Source: Apis mellifera
Taxonomy: Eukaryota; Arthropoda; Insecta; Hymenoptera; Apidae
Direction: 5' to 3'
Assembly: GCF_003254395.2 (NCBI RefSeq)
Contig: NC_037638.1
Coordinates: 25,249,352 to 25,313,351, forward strand
Length of the DNA stretch: 64,000 bases
A program made the translations under genes and the position numbers. Under the pieces are notes generated by a model. It made no database searches, was not told where the DNA came from, and was given only the letters and a program-made list of their open reading frames with translations. Numbering within the stretch: position 1 is the stretch's first letter; each line of letters starts with the position of its first letter. Positions 13,201 to 25,410 of the stretch are shown here, one piece after another.

Positions 13201-16200
13201 ATCTTTATAGTAACACATTAAAGGAATTTTTGTTGTTAATATATATTTCCAATTTGAATTTAATAATATATCGCCAAAAATTTGATGTATTCCAAGATTG
13301 ATATCGCAATATTTTAAAAATAATACAGCTATTGGTTCTATGCTAGATATATCTAATGCTTTTAATATATTCTGAATTATATCTCGTTCATTATTTTTAT
13401 TTTCAAAACACCATTCTGTTAAAATATTAGTAAACGGTAATAAATTTTCTGAGTTCGTAATGATTACTAATTTACTAATTAAAAATGAGAGTAATTTTAG
13501 TTCTGCTTTGATATTATAATGTAGTCCAATATTTATAAAAGATATTGCATGAGCAATATGAAAACATATAATTTTAAAATATTTTTCTGGAAGAAAACTA
13601 TCAAATATTTTGTTTTTTAATTTATTAGCTACGCGATTAGGTAATGAAACTAAAATTTGTACTAATTTTCGCCATGTTTCATCAAATTCTTCTTTTTGTA
13701 TTACATTCTGCACTCGATATTTACATGAATTTACTATTGCAGAAAACAAAGAATCACTTTTCAATAATTGTTCTAAAATAATCGAAATTACAAAAATTTT
13801 TCTCTCATTCTTTGTTTCTTTCAAAGCCAAAATTAAAGCATTTAAAGATTCGGTTAATATTAATAATGTAGCACCATCAACAATTAACAATTGTTTAAGT
13901 ATTGGATCTAAAGTATTTTCTTGTACTGGCCAATTATGATCAAATTTTTCAATAATCTCTTCTAAAATTTTTCCATACAATATAGAATCAATTTCTGGAT
14001 TAAAATCAAGGTTACAGTACTTTTGTGGAGTAAGTGGTCCTGGTAAAAATTTAATATATTCAGAAATATATGATTTCAGCTTTTCCAAACTATTATGACT
14101 TTTAATAGGACCCATAGAACATAATTCTTCTAAAAGTCGATTTGCAGCATGTTTTGAAAGATTTTCAGCTGAAGTGATGCTTTTTTCCATCTTGGTTGCT
14201 GTAAGGAAAATCTTTCTTGGGGGCATTACATTATCTCCAAACATATTCTCAATGTTAAAACATGCAAAAAATTTTTTAATAAAAATTTATGATTTTTTTT
14301 ATAAAATATATGTATAATTATAAAAAAAACAATAAAAGAAATATTAGTATTTTATTCTCCAAATAAATATAATATTATTTAAAAATTTTGATTTTATGAT
14401 CAAGTAATACTAAGATGTGCATTTATTAAAATTTAAAATATATTTAAATATTTTTAATTTCGAATTTCATATTGTTAGATTATATATTTGATATCATAAT
14501 ATAGTATATACTATATATATATATATATATATATATAGTAATGATTAGTATAACTAAACCATAAAATCATATTTGAATTTAATATGAATTATTTTAATAA
14601 ATAGTATATTTTTACCTCCATGATTAACTGTAGCAGATGTTGAACTCATATTTATGAAAAGATTAGTATTGTTGGAGTTATTTACTCTTCTATCCATAGA
14701 ACCAGTAGTCAAAGAATTTAAGCTATCTAATTCTGATAAAAGATCTGTATTTGAAGATGCTATAAAAGAATCATTTTGTATTAAAATAAATAAATGTTAA
14801 TAAGTAAATATATTAATAAATAATAACACAATATCATTCAATTATTTTTTATAATACCTGTATTGTTGTTCAATGATTGCTGATTATTGAGTACTTGTGG
14901 TTGTATGGTATCAAACAAATTGTTACTCATACTAGGATTTTGAGGAAGTGTATTCGTAGTATATGAGGGAGTGTTTAATGATTGGGCATTAATAAACATT
15001 GAATTATTTACATTATCTGTTATTGAACTATTAATATTTGGTATTGTTGCGCCCATTAAATTTACTTGTAGCTGTATTGAGGGATTAGATATTGTAACAG
15101 AAGAGTTAAAAGCTGATGTGAAGTCTGCAAATTCATCATTAACATCTTTCGTTTTTACTGTAGTATTACCAAATGCACTAGTAAAATCTCCAAATTCTGC
15201 ATTTGAATTCTGAGTTTGTATAGTAGTCTGAATATTTGCTCTTGGATTAAAATCATCATCATCATCAACAATTGATTTGGTATTATTCTCATTTTGAGAA
15301 TCAAAAATATCATTTAAAATGTCATTTTTATTTTTTTGTTTGCCAGATGAAGAGTTATTTTGTGATCCAGATATACTATTCTGTAAATTTAATTTTTAAT
15401 CTTTAATATATATTATAAATTATTACAAAATCTACAATTTCTTTATCTAACTTTCTTTTACTTACATTAGATTGTTCTCTTCCATAATTTGCAGCAGCTC
15501 CTAAATCTACTTTTTTAATAATTCTTGTCATTCTTGCTGGTGAAGCATTAGTTGAAGTTGTAGATGTAATAGTTTTGCTAACGCGATCTATACTATCCAT
15601 TGTATCTCTATATTCCCTTCCACTTCTTTTTGGACTGGGATGAACATCATTATCAGAATCTTCTCTTTCACCATCATCACTATTTCATAAAAATATGCAA
15701 TAAAGATATTTAATTATTATATATAATATAAATATAAAAATTAATATTTACCTATTATTTGTATCCTCAAAACCTTTTCCTCTACTATCACGATCCCAAT
15801 CATTATAAGTATCTGTATTAGTTTTATCCCATTTTAATCTATCAGACCATCTATCTACACTTCCAAATCTTATACCCATTGCTTCACTTGATAAACCTAC
15901 ATATTTATCTTTATTTTTCTTAGCTTTTTTTCTTTCTTCTCTTAATTTGTCATCATCTTGAATAAAATCAATTAATTCTCTAACTTTATGCCTAATATTT
16001 ATTCCTTGATCTTTTCCAAACTCATCAATCCAAGTATAATTTTCTAAAGATCTGAGATCATAAATGTGTTCTCTAGATGATGTGACTACTCGTTCTGATC
16101 CATTACGAACTAAATAATTCAACAGCAAAAGAGACTAAAAACAATAAATTATAAATAATTATTTAAATAAGTATATCAGTAAAAATTATATAAAAAATAA

Positions 16201-19200
16201 GAAATATATGCAAATATCAATACAAGATATTATAAATATATTATTTATTGTATTGTTGATTGTTAATCTTTACATATTTTATTTTTGTTTATTTATAATT
16301 CCATAAAATATTATATATATATAATTTATATAATATATTACATTAATATAATCAAGTATTATAAAAAATTGACATATATGTATAGTAGAAACGAACTTAC
16401 CTTGTACGTTCGACGCCAATTCCGTTTATTTTCTTGCAACATCCTTTTCCACAACATAGACATTACCTCGGGAAATTGCTCGTATGTGAATGTAGCCTGA
16501 GCCAGTTCTTGCATCATTGCCCCTGAAGTAATACATGCAGTATAATTAATTTTGCCATATGTCGAATTTCAGCAAAGAATAAAATTATAAAAAATATCAA
16601 TCAGTAAATAATTGTAATATATTTAAAAAAAAACAAAAAATAATTATTCGTTTAAAAAATTATTGATCAAATTCTTATTATTTTATTGTTTATCAAATTA
16701 TTGATATAAAAATAAACAAAAATATGGATTTATATATAAATTATAAAGAATTATATATATAAATATAATTATATTATATAAATCTTATATAATATAAAAA
16801 TACAATATCAATATAAAAAATAAAATCGGATCAATAAATATTATCTTCATAAAATTAAATTTTACTATAATAATAATTATAATATTATAATTTAGTTTAA
16901 TCATTTATAAGTATTCTTAAATTTTAACAATTTTCAAATTATATCATTAAAATAATTTTATTTTATATAATAATATATTTTTTATTTATAATAAAATATT
17001 ATAAATAATTTTATCACAAAGTTTTCTATTTTTATAACTGCAATTACAAATAATTATTGTTTAAAAAATAAAGGAAAAAAAAAAGATAAAATTTAAATAT
17101 ATTTTTTTCAATATAGATAAAAAATCAATTTAATTAAATTTATTTAAATATTTAAATATAATTATTAATTAAATATTTAAATATAAAAATACCGGTTGGA
17201 CCCCAAGCATCGTCATTTGTTGCTTCTCGAACTTTGGCCTCTGTTTCCGTGTAATTCATAACTACATTGGTCCTATAATATTAAAATTTTATTTTCATTA
17301 ATATAAAAATTATCACTTATATAAATATTTTATAATATATGACAATTTCAAATAGATTATATAAAATAGTATACATGATGATATTAATAATATTAAAATA
17401 AAAATACTTTCACTACATTTACGTGAATGATATGGATACCTGTTAATTGCGCAATATTTTTACGCTTTTGTTTATACATAATATTTTTATTTCTATTTTT
17501 CAATAACATATATTTTATATATAATTGTATATTATATATAATTCTATATTTTATTATATATATTTATCTAATTGTACATATATTTATATCAAAAGAATTG
17601 TTTTCACAAAATTTAATTCATTATTACAAATGAAATTGATAAAAAAAAGAAATTGATCTTAATTAAATTAAATACTTTATCAATAATTTTTTATGCAATA
17701 TAAATTTATTTCAATACCCTAATTATTACATAAATATGCTGTTAAATATTCTATATATTTATATTTATCTTTTTTCAAATATTTATTTGATAAAAAATAA
17801 TGTAAAATAGCATTTATTTCAAAATTCATAATTTTACTATACATGAAAACAATCTTATCATATTTTTATTAAATATAGAAAATAATAAAAAGATTAAGAT
17901 TTTTTTAAGCTTTCATTAAAAGCAATTTAAAATATTTTATTTTATATACAGCGATGATTTATATTTCATAATATATGATTTGTTTATTATTAATAAATAT
18001 TTAAAAAAATATTTAATACAATAATTTGGAAAAAGAAAAATAACAGAATTAATATATTTCTTATCATAATAAAAAATTCCCTATATATATATATATATAC
18101 AGAATTATATATATATATTTTTTAAATAATTGAACTTATAAAATTACTTAAACTTGTTATTAAGTAAAATTATTAAGTATACATTATTTAAATAATATTT
18201 ATATTTGGAATAAAAAATCTCTACGTATATATGGTTACGATTGCATTTATATTCAATAAGAGTTGTTAGAGATAATAGTATTCTTCCGTTTCTTTTTTTA
18301 CAGATGCTAAAATATCTCACGTTTTTCATGATGATATAAACTAGCTAGTAATTATTTATCTTAACTAAATAAAAATATGAACGATAATAATATATTAGAA
18401 ACATAATAATGTATATTATATTTTGTTATTAAATAAAAAGTAAAACAAAAAATTAAAAAATAATATAAAACGAAAAGATATAAATATTACTGATGTTTGA
18501 GAACTTCTATTCAATTCAACAATAACCTTATATGCATACGTTATATAGGATATATAAGAACCGATGTAATAATGATATTTAGATTTTGTGATTTCGTAAA
18601 AACAAAAGAAGAAAAAATAAGCGAGAAATATAGTATTTTAGTATATACTATATAGTTACGATGTTAATTTTTTCGTATATATTTAACGTATATATTTTCA
18701 ATTTTTACAAATATTTTATGTTAATATAACGGTATATGTGTATATATATATGAAAGCGAAACTTAACAGGTGTGAGAATTACGTGCAAGAATTTGATATT
18801 CTTCTAAGCAAAGACAAATATAAACAGTAAATAAGCACAATAATAAATAGTATAAACTAAATATTATTTAATCATGATTTTATTACAAGATATTTTTTTA
18901 CCGATATTTGATAACAGTTTTTATACATTTTAATATATTTGCATATATAATAAACAATTAATATATATGATATTAATAATAAATTCTTATTTATGTTAGA
19001 TTTTAAAATTATTTTTTATTAAATAAAAAATTGATATTTTCAATATATTATCAATATAATTATTAATATAATCTATTTCTTTTTTTAATATACAAACACT
19101 TATTCAACGAGCAAATTTATTTATCATGGAGAATAACTTTGTGAGATAGGGTATTGTTAAGTATAGCTTATCAGTTAATTCTAATAATAAAATTCTTAAA

Positions 19201-20132
19201 TAATAAAATACTTTCTTTTTTATATGTTTTTATTAGAAGGAAAAAAAATTAAAAATAACAAAAAATTATAAATAATTGAAAATTAAATCGATTTGAAATA
19301 TAAAAATATAAGAAAAAATAAAATAAAAATAAAAATATGTAATTAAAAAAATAATAATTTCATGCAGAAATATAGTAATTTATAAATATAAAGATATTTA
19401 TAATACAAAAGTAAACATGTTATATAATTAGCGATCATTATATTTCCAGCAATACAATTTATTGTGATAACTTTCGAACTTTTACATTTTTGTATTTAAG
19501 ATTATATTGCTATTTATGTAAACAATATGTTACATATATTTAAATAAATTTCATAAAATATTGCAATAACAATAATATATTAATAATACTACAATAATAG
19601 TAATAAAAAAAAAAAAATATTAGATAAACGAATATTATTAAATTAATTTCATTATTGATAGATCACATAATTTAAAAACAACGTTTATTTTATTCTTTTA
19701 TAGTCATATTATTTTCTTCAACGTTATATGTTTTATGTTATATAAAATTTTATATTTAATTAAATAATTATTTTTTTTACAATCTGCAGAAAAAATGTCT
19801 TTCTACCATAAAGCGTTATAAGAAAAATTTATTTGAAAATAAGTATAAATAATTTTATTTATTTTCCATGAATATTGTGAATTAATGAAAAAAAAATGTT
19901 TAAATGAAATATACATTCATATGCATGAATAATGAGTTAAACAATGTAGACAAAGTGACTATCAATCAATGTAAAAAGGTAGTTAAAGGTAAACGAAAAC
20001 TTGTGTAGCGTATCGAAACAAGTAGAGTGGAATGCGTCGAAAAAAGTAAAAGCAAGGTTAGATCGCATGTAACTGACTTAATTGTACTTACGCCTTGTCC
20101 ATTAACTCTCGCACTTTCCACATGTTCATCAT
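10276..20132 (-). CDS. lqfR: Epsin-related clathrin adaptor (EpsinR/CLINT1, lqfR), standard isoform
   Basis: Nine exons on the minus strand: 20092-20132, 17193-17272, 16401-16522, 15752-16134, 15466-15679, 14858-15380, 14616-14759, 10786-11010 and 10276-10370. They join in frame to 608 residues. EpsinR binds PI4P with its ENTH domain and links clathrin, AP-1 and SNAREs such as Vti1 at the Golgi and endosomes. The ENTH domain spans roughly residues 1-150: MMNMWKVRELMDKA, EATNDDAWGPTG, ERVVTSSREHIYDLRSLENY, DQGINIRHKVRELIDFIQDD, REERKKAKKNKDKYVG. Later come VDLGAAANYGREQS and two ear-binding type motifs, FGDFTSAF and FADFTSAF, comparable to those human EpsinR uses for gamma-ear binding. The C-terminus (GLNIDLDNIMGS) is Asn/Gln/Ser-rich. 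The intron between exons 7 and 8 contains the whole Tel2 coding exon. Confidence 0.93.
11374..14198 (-). CDS. Tel2: Tel2 (TELO2) terminal coding exon, in phase with EpsinR exons 1-7
   Basis: One long exon encodes about 940 residues of a TELO2 homologue. Tel2 works with Tti1/Tti2 and the R2TP-Hsp90 machinery to mature PIKK kinases (ATM, ATR, mTOR, DNA-PK, SMG1). SELDSDDDLIPYDMS (about two thirds along) matches the acidic CK2-type DSDD site that binds PIH1D1, and LRPAYLRDLRDNL and FLCRQFYLEV follow in the family order. A strong acceptor (ttttccttacag) ends at 14199. The exon then starts with CA, which completes the phase-1 codon left by EpsinR exon 7 (donor at 14615). The spliced fusion would be 1443 residues: EpsinR residues 1-502, then Tel2. 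In Drosophila, Tel2 is reported as a translational fusion with EpsinR. The frame is also open upstream to an ATG at 14244 and has ATG 14190, so an independent Tel2 start cannot be excluded. Confidence 0.9.
14199..14615 (-). promoter_or_regulatory. Intron between EpsinR exon 7 and the Tel2 exon; possible internal promoter
   Basis: This 417-bp AT-rich intron carries a TA-dinucleotide run at about 14512-14536. If Tel2 has its own transcript, its start site and 5' UTR must lie here, because the Tel2 frame remains open from an ATG at 14244 up to a TAA ending near 14289. I see no core-promoter motif that proves this. Confidence 0.35.
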
Positions 20133-22655
20133 CTTACTTTATACTCTTCAATGAATATAATACGTGTTTTTCGCGTTGAAAACTACAGAACTTGCACTGA
20201 TAAATGTTCACCAGCTGTTTTCAGGAGCATTTGATATCGCGACGGCGACGGCGAACGAACGTCACCAGGCGGTGGCCATGTTATCCCTTCCACGTTCCAT
20301 TAAGCTAATCGTCACAGGTGTTTTACGTGTGCCAACCTTAGTTTTCGTTATCGCAAGTCTTTCCACATAACATATTTATTATTTTTCCATAATATTATGT
20401 ACCGATTCATAACCAAAGAAAATCCTGATTGGTTTAAACAATTGAAAAGAATTAATTTCTATTCGATGTAGTAAATTACAAAATGCATTTTTTACCTTGG
20501 CAAATACAATTAATGTTTATGTACACATTGATTAATTACGAACTACAAATTGTTTAATATCTAATTGTATTCGATTATTTAAAATAGGATTGTTATTCTC
20601 TGTATTCTGGTATGCTCTACGTCTTATTTAAATATAACATTTATTTGAACTATTGCCAATTAATTATAAAAACTAAAAATAATTGATTAATAATATAAAT
20701 AATATTCAGAATATAACTAAATTATAAGATAGATGTTTGAAATTGAACATTTAATGTTTTTAAATTTGCAAAATGTTTTTTTAGAAACATCTATTTTTTT
20801 GTAAATAAAAATCATGTTATAATTTTACTATTTCCATTAACATTAATATTTTTATAATTCTGTGTTACAACATAATTATATAAAAAATATTCAAAATTAT
20901 AAATTTTTCTTATATTAAACTATATTTCAAATTATTCATAAATGGAAATTATTTTAATACAATAATATTATAATATAATACAAAAATATAAAATTATTAT
21001 AAAAGATTAATGAAAAATGAAATATATACAATATATATTATTTGTTATTCTGATATTTTATATAATTTTATATAACTTTATATAATAAAATTTTATATAA
21101 TTCTAATATTTATAATTATGAAAATTTTTTTAGTATTTTTAGAAATACCAAAATTTGAACAAAAAATGACGAAAATATTTTTATTAAATAATATTAAATA
21201 ATTTTTATATTATTCATGTTATTATATTATTATTCATATTATTATATCATTATTCATATAAAAATAAGATTTATCTAATAAAATCTAATTAAATTGTTGA
21301 CTGAATTTTAGCTTGAGATATTAAAATTTTGGAAAATTTTTTTTAACGTCTTTTCATAAATTTTGATAAATAATAATTTGAATTTAATATATACTATTTC
21401 TATGATTTAAACGGATTGGTTAAAAATCCAAGATGGCATCATGTAACTCGTGAAAAACCCTAAAAATATGAAATTATATATGTATATAAGTTCAAATTAA
21501 GAAATTTCGACTGTTAAAACTATTATTTTCGGATTTTAAAAAATACTTTTTATTAGAAGTTCTATAAAAACTTATAGAAAAAAAATTCAAAATCATAGAA
21601 AAAATCCAAAGAGTCTTAAACTAAAGTTTAACTCATTAAAAACATCATTATAATCGATTCAACTGTTTAACAAAAAATTAAATTATTATAGATACAAAAA
21701 AAAATAATAATTTATATAATTGATCTATAATATAAAAAAATGTATATATCAATTTGTATAGTTCATTTGTGATTGGTAGACTAATGATCTTACGGAAGTG
21801 ATTGAAAATAAACAAACCTATCATATAACTAAAGAAGATATTTTCATATAACTCATGATCTTATTCATTCGTTGTACAATTAAAACTGAATGAATTAGCA
21901 AATAAAATTTCACTTTGTGAAAGTTGTATTATAAAATTTTTTATTGAAAAGAGGTAAGTAAATAAATATTTTCTTTAAGATTTTCATAAAATATGTTTGA
22001 CAACTTAGATATAAGTATAACCTACTTGATGCATCATCAATTTTTTAATAGTTTTTAAACTAAAAATCTTTACAAATATACTTATAAATTATTTTTACAA
22101 TTAAAAACAATATTTTATACAATATAATACAAATAATAACAATAAAGCTATACAAATTAATCACTATAATATTATATAAAGGTTATATGTACTACTGTAT
22201 ATTAATTTTTAAATTATATACAATTCTATGCACTATATAATTTCTTTTATTTTAATATAAAATTATTGAATTCTTCTTCAATTTTTTCCCATTCCCATTA
22301 TTTTAATATAATTATTTTTAATATTTTATAAAATAATTTATTGTAAAACATTAAAAAATATATTTTCTTAAATATAATTTTATATATTAATTAATTTGTA
22401 AAGACATGTTGTAATATAATGACATATTGTATATAATTATGTCTAAAATAATTAATTAATATATTAATATTAATTATTTATTTAATATATAATGAATATA
22501 TAATGTATAATATAATAAAATATAAAATAAATATTATCATTATGGATAGATGTTAATCAAATATAGAATAAAAAATATTTTATAAATATGTATTCATATT
22601 TGATAAAATGATTCAATTTTTGAATAATTAATTTATTAAAATTTTATATTTATAG
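20133..22655. promoter_or_regulatory. Divergent region between EpsinR and Fgop2, with EpsinR 5' UTR and uORFs
   Basis: The part next to EpsinR (20133-20375) is GC-richer and is probably its 5' UTR. It holds two short upstream frames on the minus strand, 20183-20230 (15 codons plus stop) and 20262-20279 (5 codons plus stop). On the plus strand a possible noncoding first exon of Fgop2 ends at 21953 with the donor gag|gtaagt, and ccaagatggc at 21428-21437 resembles a YY1/Pho-type element. The rest is plain AT-rich DNA. Confidence 0.45.
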
Positions 22656-23637
22656 ATGTCATTAACTTTTCAACAAATTATATTGGATGCTAAAAAGTTA
22701 GTTATTAAAATATCAGATCATGAGAATACAGCTGATAATTTGATAAGTGAGATAGAATCAGTTTGTAGTCAAATTGCTAATATGAAACAGGTAAATTTAT
22801 TTATAATAATTTAATTAAGAAATATAAAAATAAAATATTATTAAAGTTCTTTATTATGAAACTAATTAAAATTTATTTATTTTTTATAGTATCAAGAAGA
22901 AGTAGAAATTTTGAATACTGAAGCAAAACAAAGACCACATATACAATTAATCTCAGGAATACAAAGAGAGGTCAAACATTTACAAGAACTGCAAGCTGAA
23001 AACAAGGAATTAAAAAAAGCATTAGAAGATCATCATCATGCTCTTGAATTAATTATGTCTAAATATAGGCAACAGACAGCATCTTTATTACGTCTTTGTA
23101 AAACAGATCTTTCTTCATTACATAATGCAAAATATGCTAATGTAAGTAAAAATTAATTAAAAATTAATATTTTTAATATACTTATAATGATTTATAATTC
23201 AATTTTACTAAAATTTTATTTATTATACTATTATTTTAAATAACTTATATTTTAGTCTAATTTAGATTTTTTATTACTTTAACATGAATAAATAACATTT
23301 GAATTATATTTGATATTATTTATTTGAATGAAGTATTTATTTACAATTTTATCTTACAATATTATTATTATTATTATTATTATTATTAAAAGTGATTTAT
23401 ATATTACAGATAATTACCAACCAAGCGGAAAAAATTAATGAAATGGCAGCAGTAATGAAAACTGCAGTAGCTTTAGATGAGGAAAATGAGATGAGAGAAA
23501 AAGAAATATATAGTAGTTTAAAAGTAGAAAATACTACATTACGAGAAATAGTTAATATTGCAAATAAGTATTGCTCCTTAAATAAGGAAACTGATGTAGA
23601 GAGTAAAACTGTACAAACAGATCCAATAGTATATTAA
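22656..23637 (+). CDS. Fgop2: FGFR1OP2/SIKE-family coiled-coil protein (Fgop2), STRIPAK component
   Basis: Three coding exons: 22656-22790, 22890-23141 and 23410-23637, all in phase 0, giving 204 residues. The family (human FGFR1OP2 and SIKE1, fly Fgop2) consists of short coiled-coil proteins that associate with SLMAP in the STRIPAK phosphatase complex, which restrains Hippo signalling. Recognisable family stretches are MKQYQEEVEILN, LQAENKELKKALEDHHHALE, LIMSKYRQQ and EKINEMAAVMKTAVALDEE. A splice acceptor (tttatag) abuts the ATG, so an upstream noncoding exon is likely. Human FGFR1OP2 carries about 40-50 residues between the MSKYR segment and the MAAVM segment that are absent here. The intron at that point (23142-23409) shows no hidden exon, only an ATT trinucleotide run. 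Confidence 0.93.
23359..23387. repeat. ATT trinucleotide microsatellite
   Basis: A run of about nine ATT units sits in the Fgop2 intron, 22 bases before the acceptor of its last exon. Confidence 0.9.
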
Positions 23638-24447
23638 AAGAAATTTGTAATTTATATTTCTCTTATATAAATTTCATATTATTTATTTGATATTTTATAA
23701 CATAAATAATGCTAGAAAAAAATGTATTACTTATATACAATAAAATACACATGTAAAGTATGATTTATACATATAAATTTTTTTTAAATGAATTTAGAAA
23801 AATGTAACTTTAATTTTTTCATTTAATATTATTTCATATTATTGTTTCATTTAATATTATGATCTAAAATTATTAAACTTTAGATCTAAAATTGTTTTTT
23901 TTTTAATTTTAATATTTATATACATTTTGTACATTTAATATATTTACATTAAGAATATATGTAAGTATACATTCTATTCTATTCATAATGTTATTCGAAT
24001 ACTCCCGCATTTGCGCACGCGCTTAAAAACTTTAGTAATAACAGGTTTGTTTTCCTAGGGAAAAGATGTCTCGTTTTCTATATTTAAAGAATTTGAAAAC
24101 TCACGTTTATATATGTATATAAATTAATTGATAAAAAAATATATAATGTAAAAGCTAAATAAATTTAAATCAGAAATATTATCTCTTCAATATTTAATAT
24201 TCACATTTAATTACATGATCGCATAATATACATATATGGTATTTATATATAGTATAATAACCATAGTTCTATCTATATTCTACTCTCTTATAGTAGCATC
24301 GTTAATGTACGTCGTGTTGTGAGGTGTTAGCCAGATACGTTTAAAGAAAGTGTAGGTTGGTGTGGGTGTGCATACTGCTGGAAGACAGCCGCACAAGTGA
24401 AAGGGTAATGGCAAGGAGTGGAGGTGATTTTCAGTGATCTTTAACAA
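23638..24447. promoter_or_regulatory. Fgop2 3' flank and MEIOC promoter / 5' UTR
   Basis: The first 300 bases are AT-rich and should hold the Fgop2 3' UTR. The block around 24001-24060 contains CpG-bearing words (gcgcacgcgc), and 24290-24447 is GC-richer and reads like a 5' UTR. Two short upstream frames precede the MEIOC start: 24305-24322 (five codons plus stop) and 24408-24437 (nine codons plus stop). Confidence 0.5.
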
Positions 24448-25377
24448 ATGGCTTTGTCCGAGGTGCACAATTTGGCTGCAATTATCGGCAACAATGGTTT
24501 TACTGTTAGCAAGGTAAGCATCCGCGTCTCTGACTTCATTGCCGAAAAAGTGACGTTCATTTTCCTTTACTGCAAAGTACAATGCGATAATTCCATCATA
24601 ACGTGCAAAAAGGCGTAATTCTATTGCATAAAAGATATTATTTATCTAATAAAAGAAAGATATGTTTAACGTATAATGTAAAGATCATAACTTAAATAAT
24701 AATTACTTAATAATTTAATTGATAGAAACTATTCGATTTTAGTTTGTTGCCGATGTATACGATACGTAACTGTACTTACTCATAATAGATTTAAATTTGA
24801 AATTGTTATTCTTGAAATGGAGTCATGAAAAATTATATTTATTTTAATAAATTTAAAATTAATATTATAATAATTATTTTAATCATTATTAATATATTTT
24901 GATAATATTTTTATAGTATATATTATTTCATATAAAAATTTTAACACATTTATATTATAATAATTCATAATTAATACATGATAAAAATAATTATAATAAA
25001 AGAGCAAATATTTATGTAATTGCTAATATTATTATAATATAATTAGAAATTTAAATTTGATTCAAATGCAAAATGATCTATTTTTTTTTATAGAATAACG
25101 TGGTTGAACGCAACATCAACATGTTGGAACCACGAAACAATTATCCAGCTGATAGATGTAATACAGAATATAATTATTGGAATTATGACTTAATGGAATG
25201 CAATACACAAAAAAATGTAAGGAACTTAAAAATTATTCTTAATTTTCATATAATTAATAATAAAATTAATTTTTGTATACTTTACATTGTTTTATTAAAA
25301 AACTATCTTTATACATAACAAATTAAATAAAATTATTATTATAACTTATATTAAAGATTTTATAATAATAAATGTAT

Positions 25378-25410
<33 letters not shown>

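Noticed and set aside
14199..14615. Tel2 as a fully separate nested gene with no link to EpsinR
   Set aside because: Possible, but the strong in-phase acceptor at 14199 and the known Drosophila fusion make the shared-exon model more likely; kept as the alternative.
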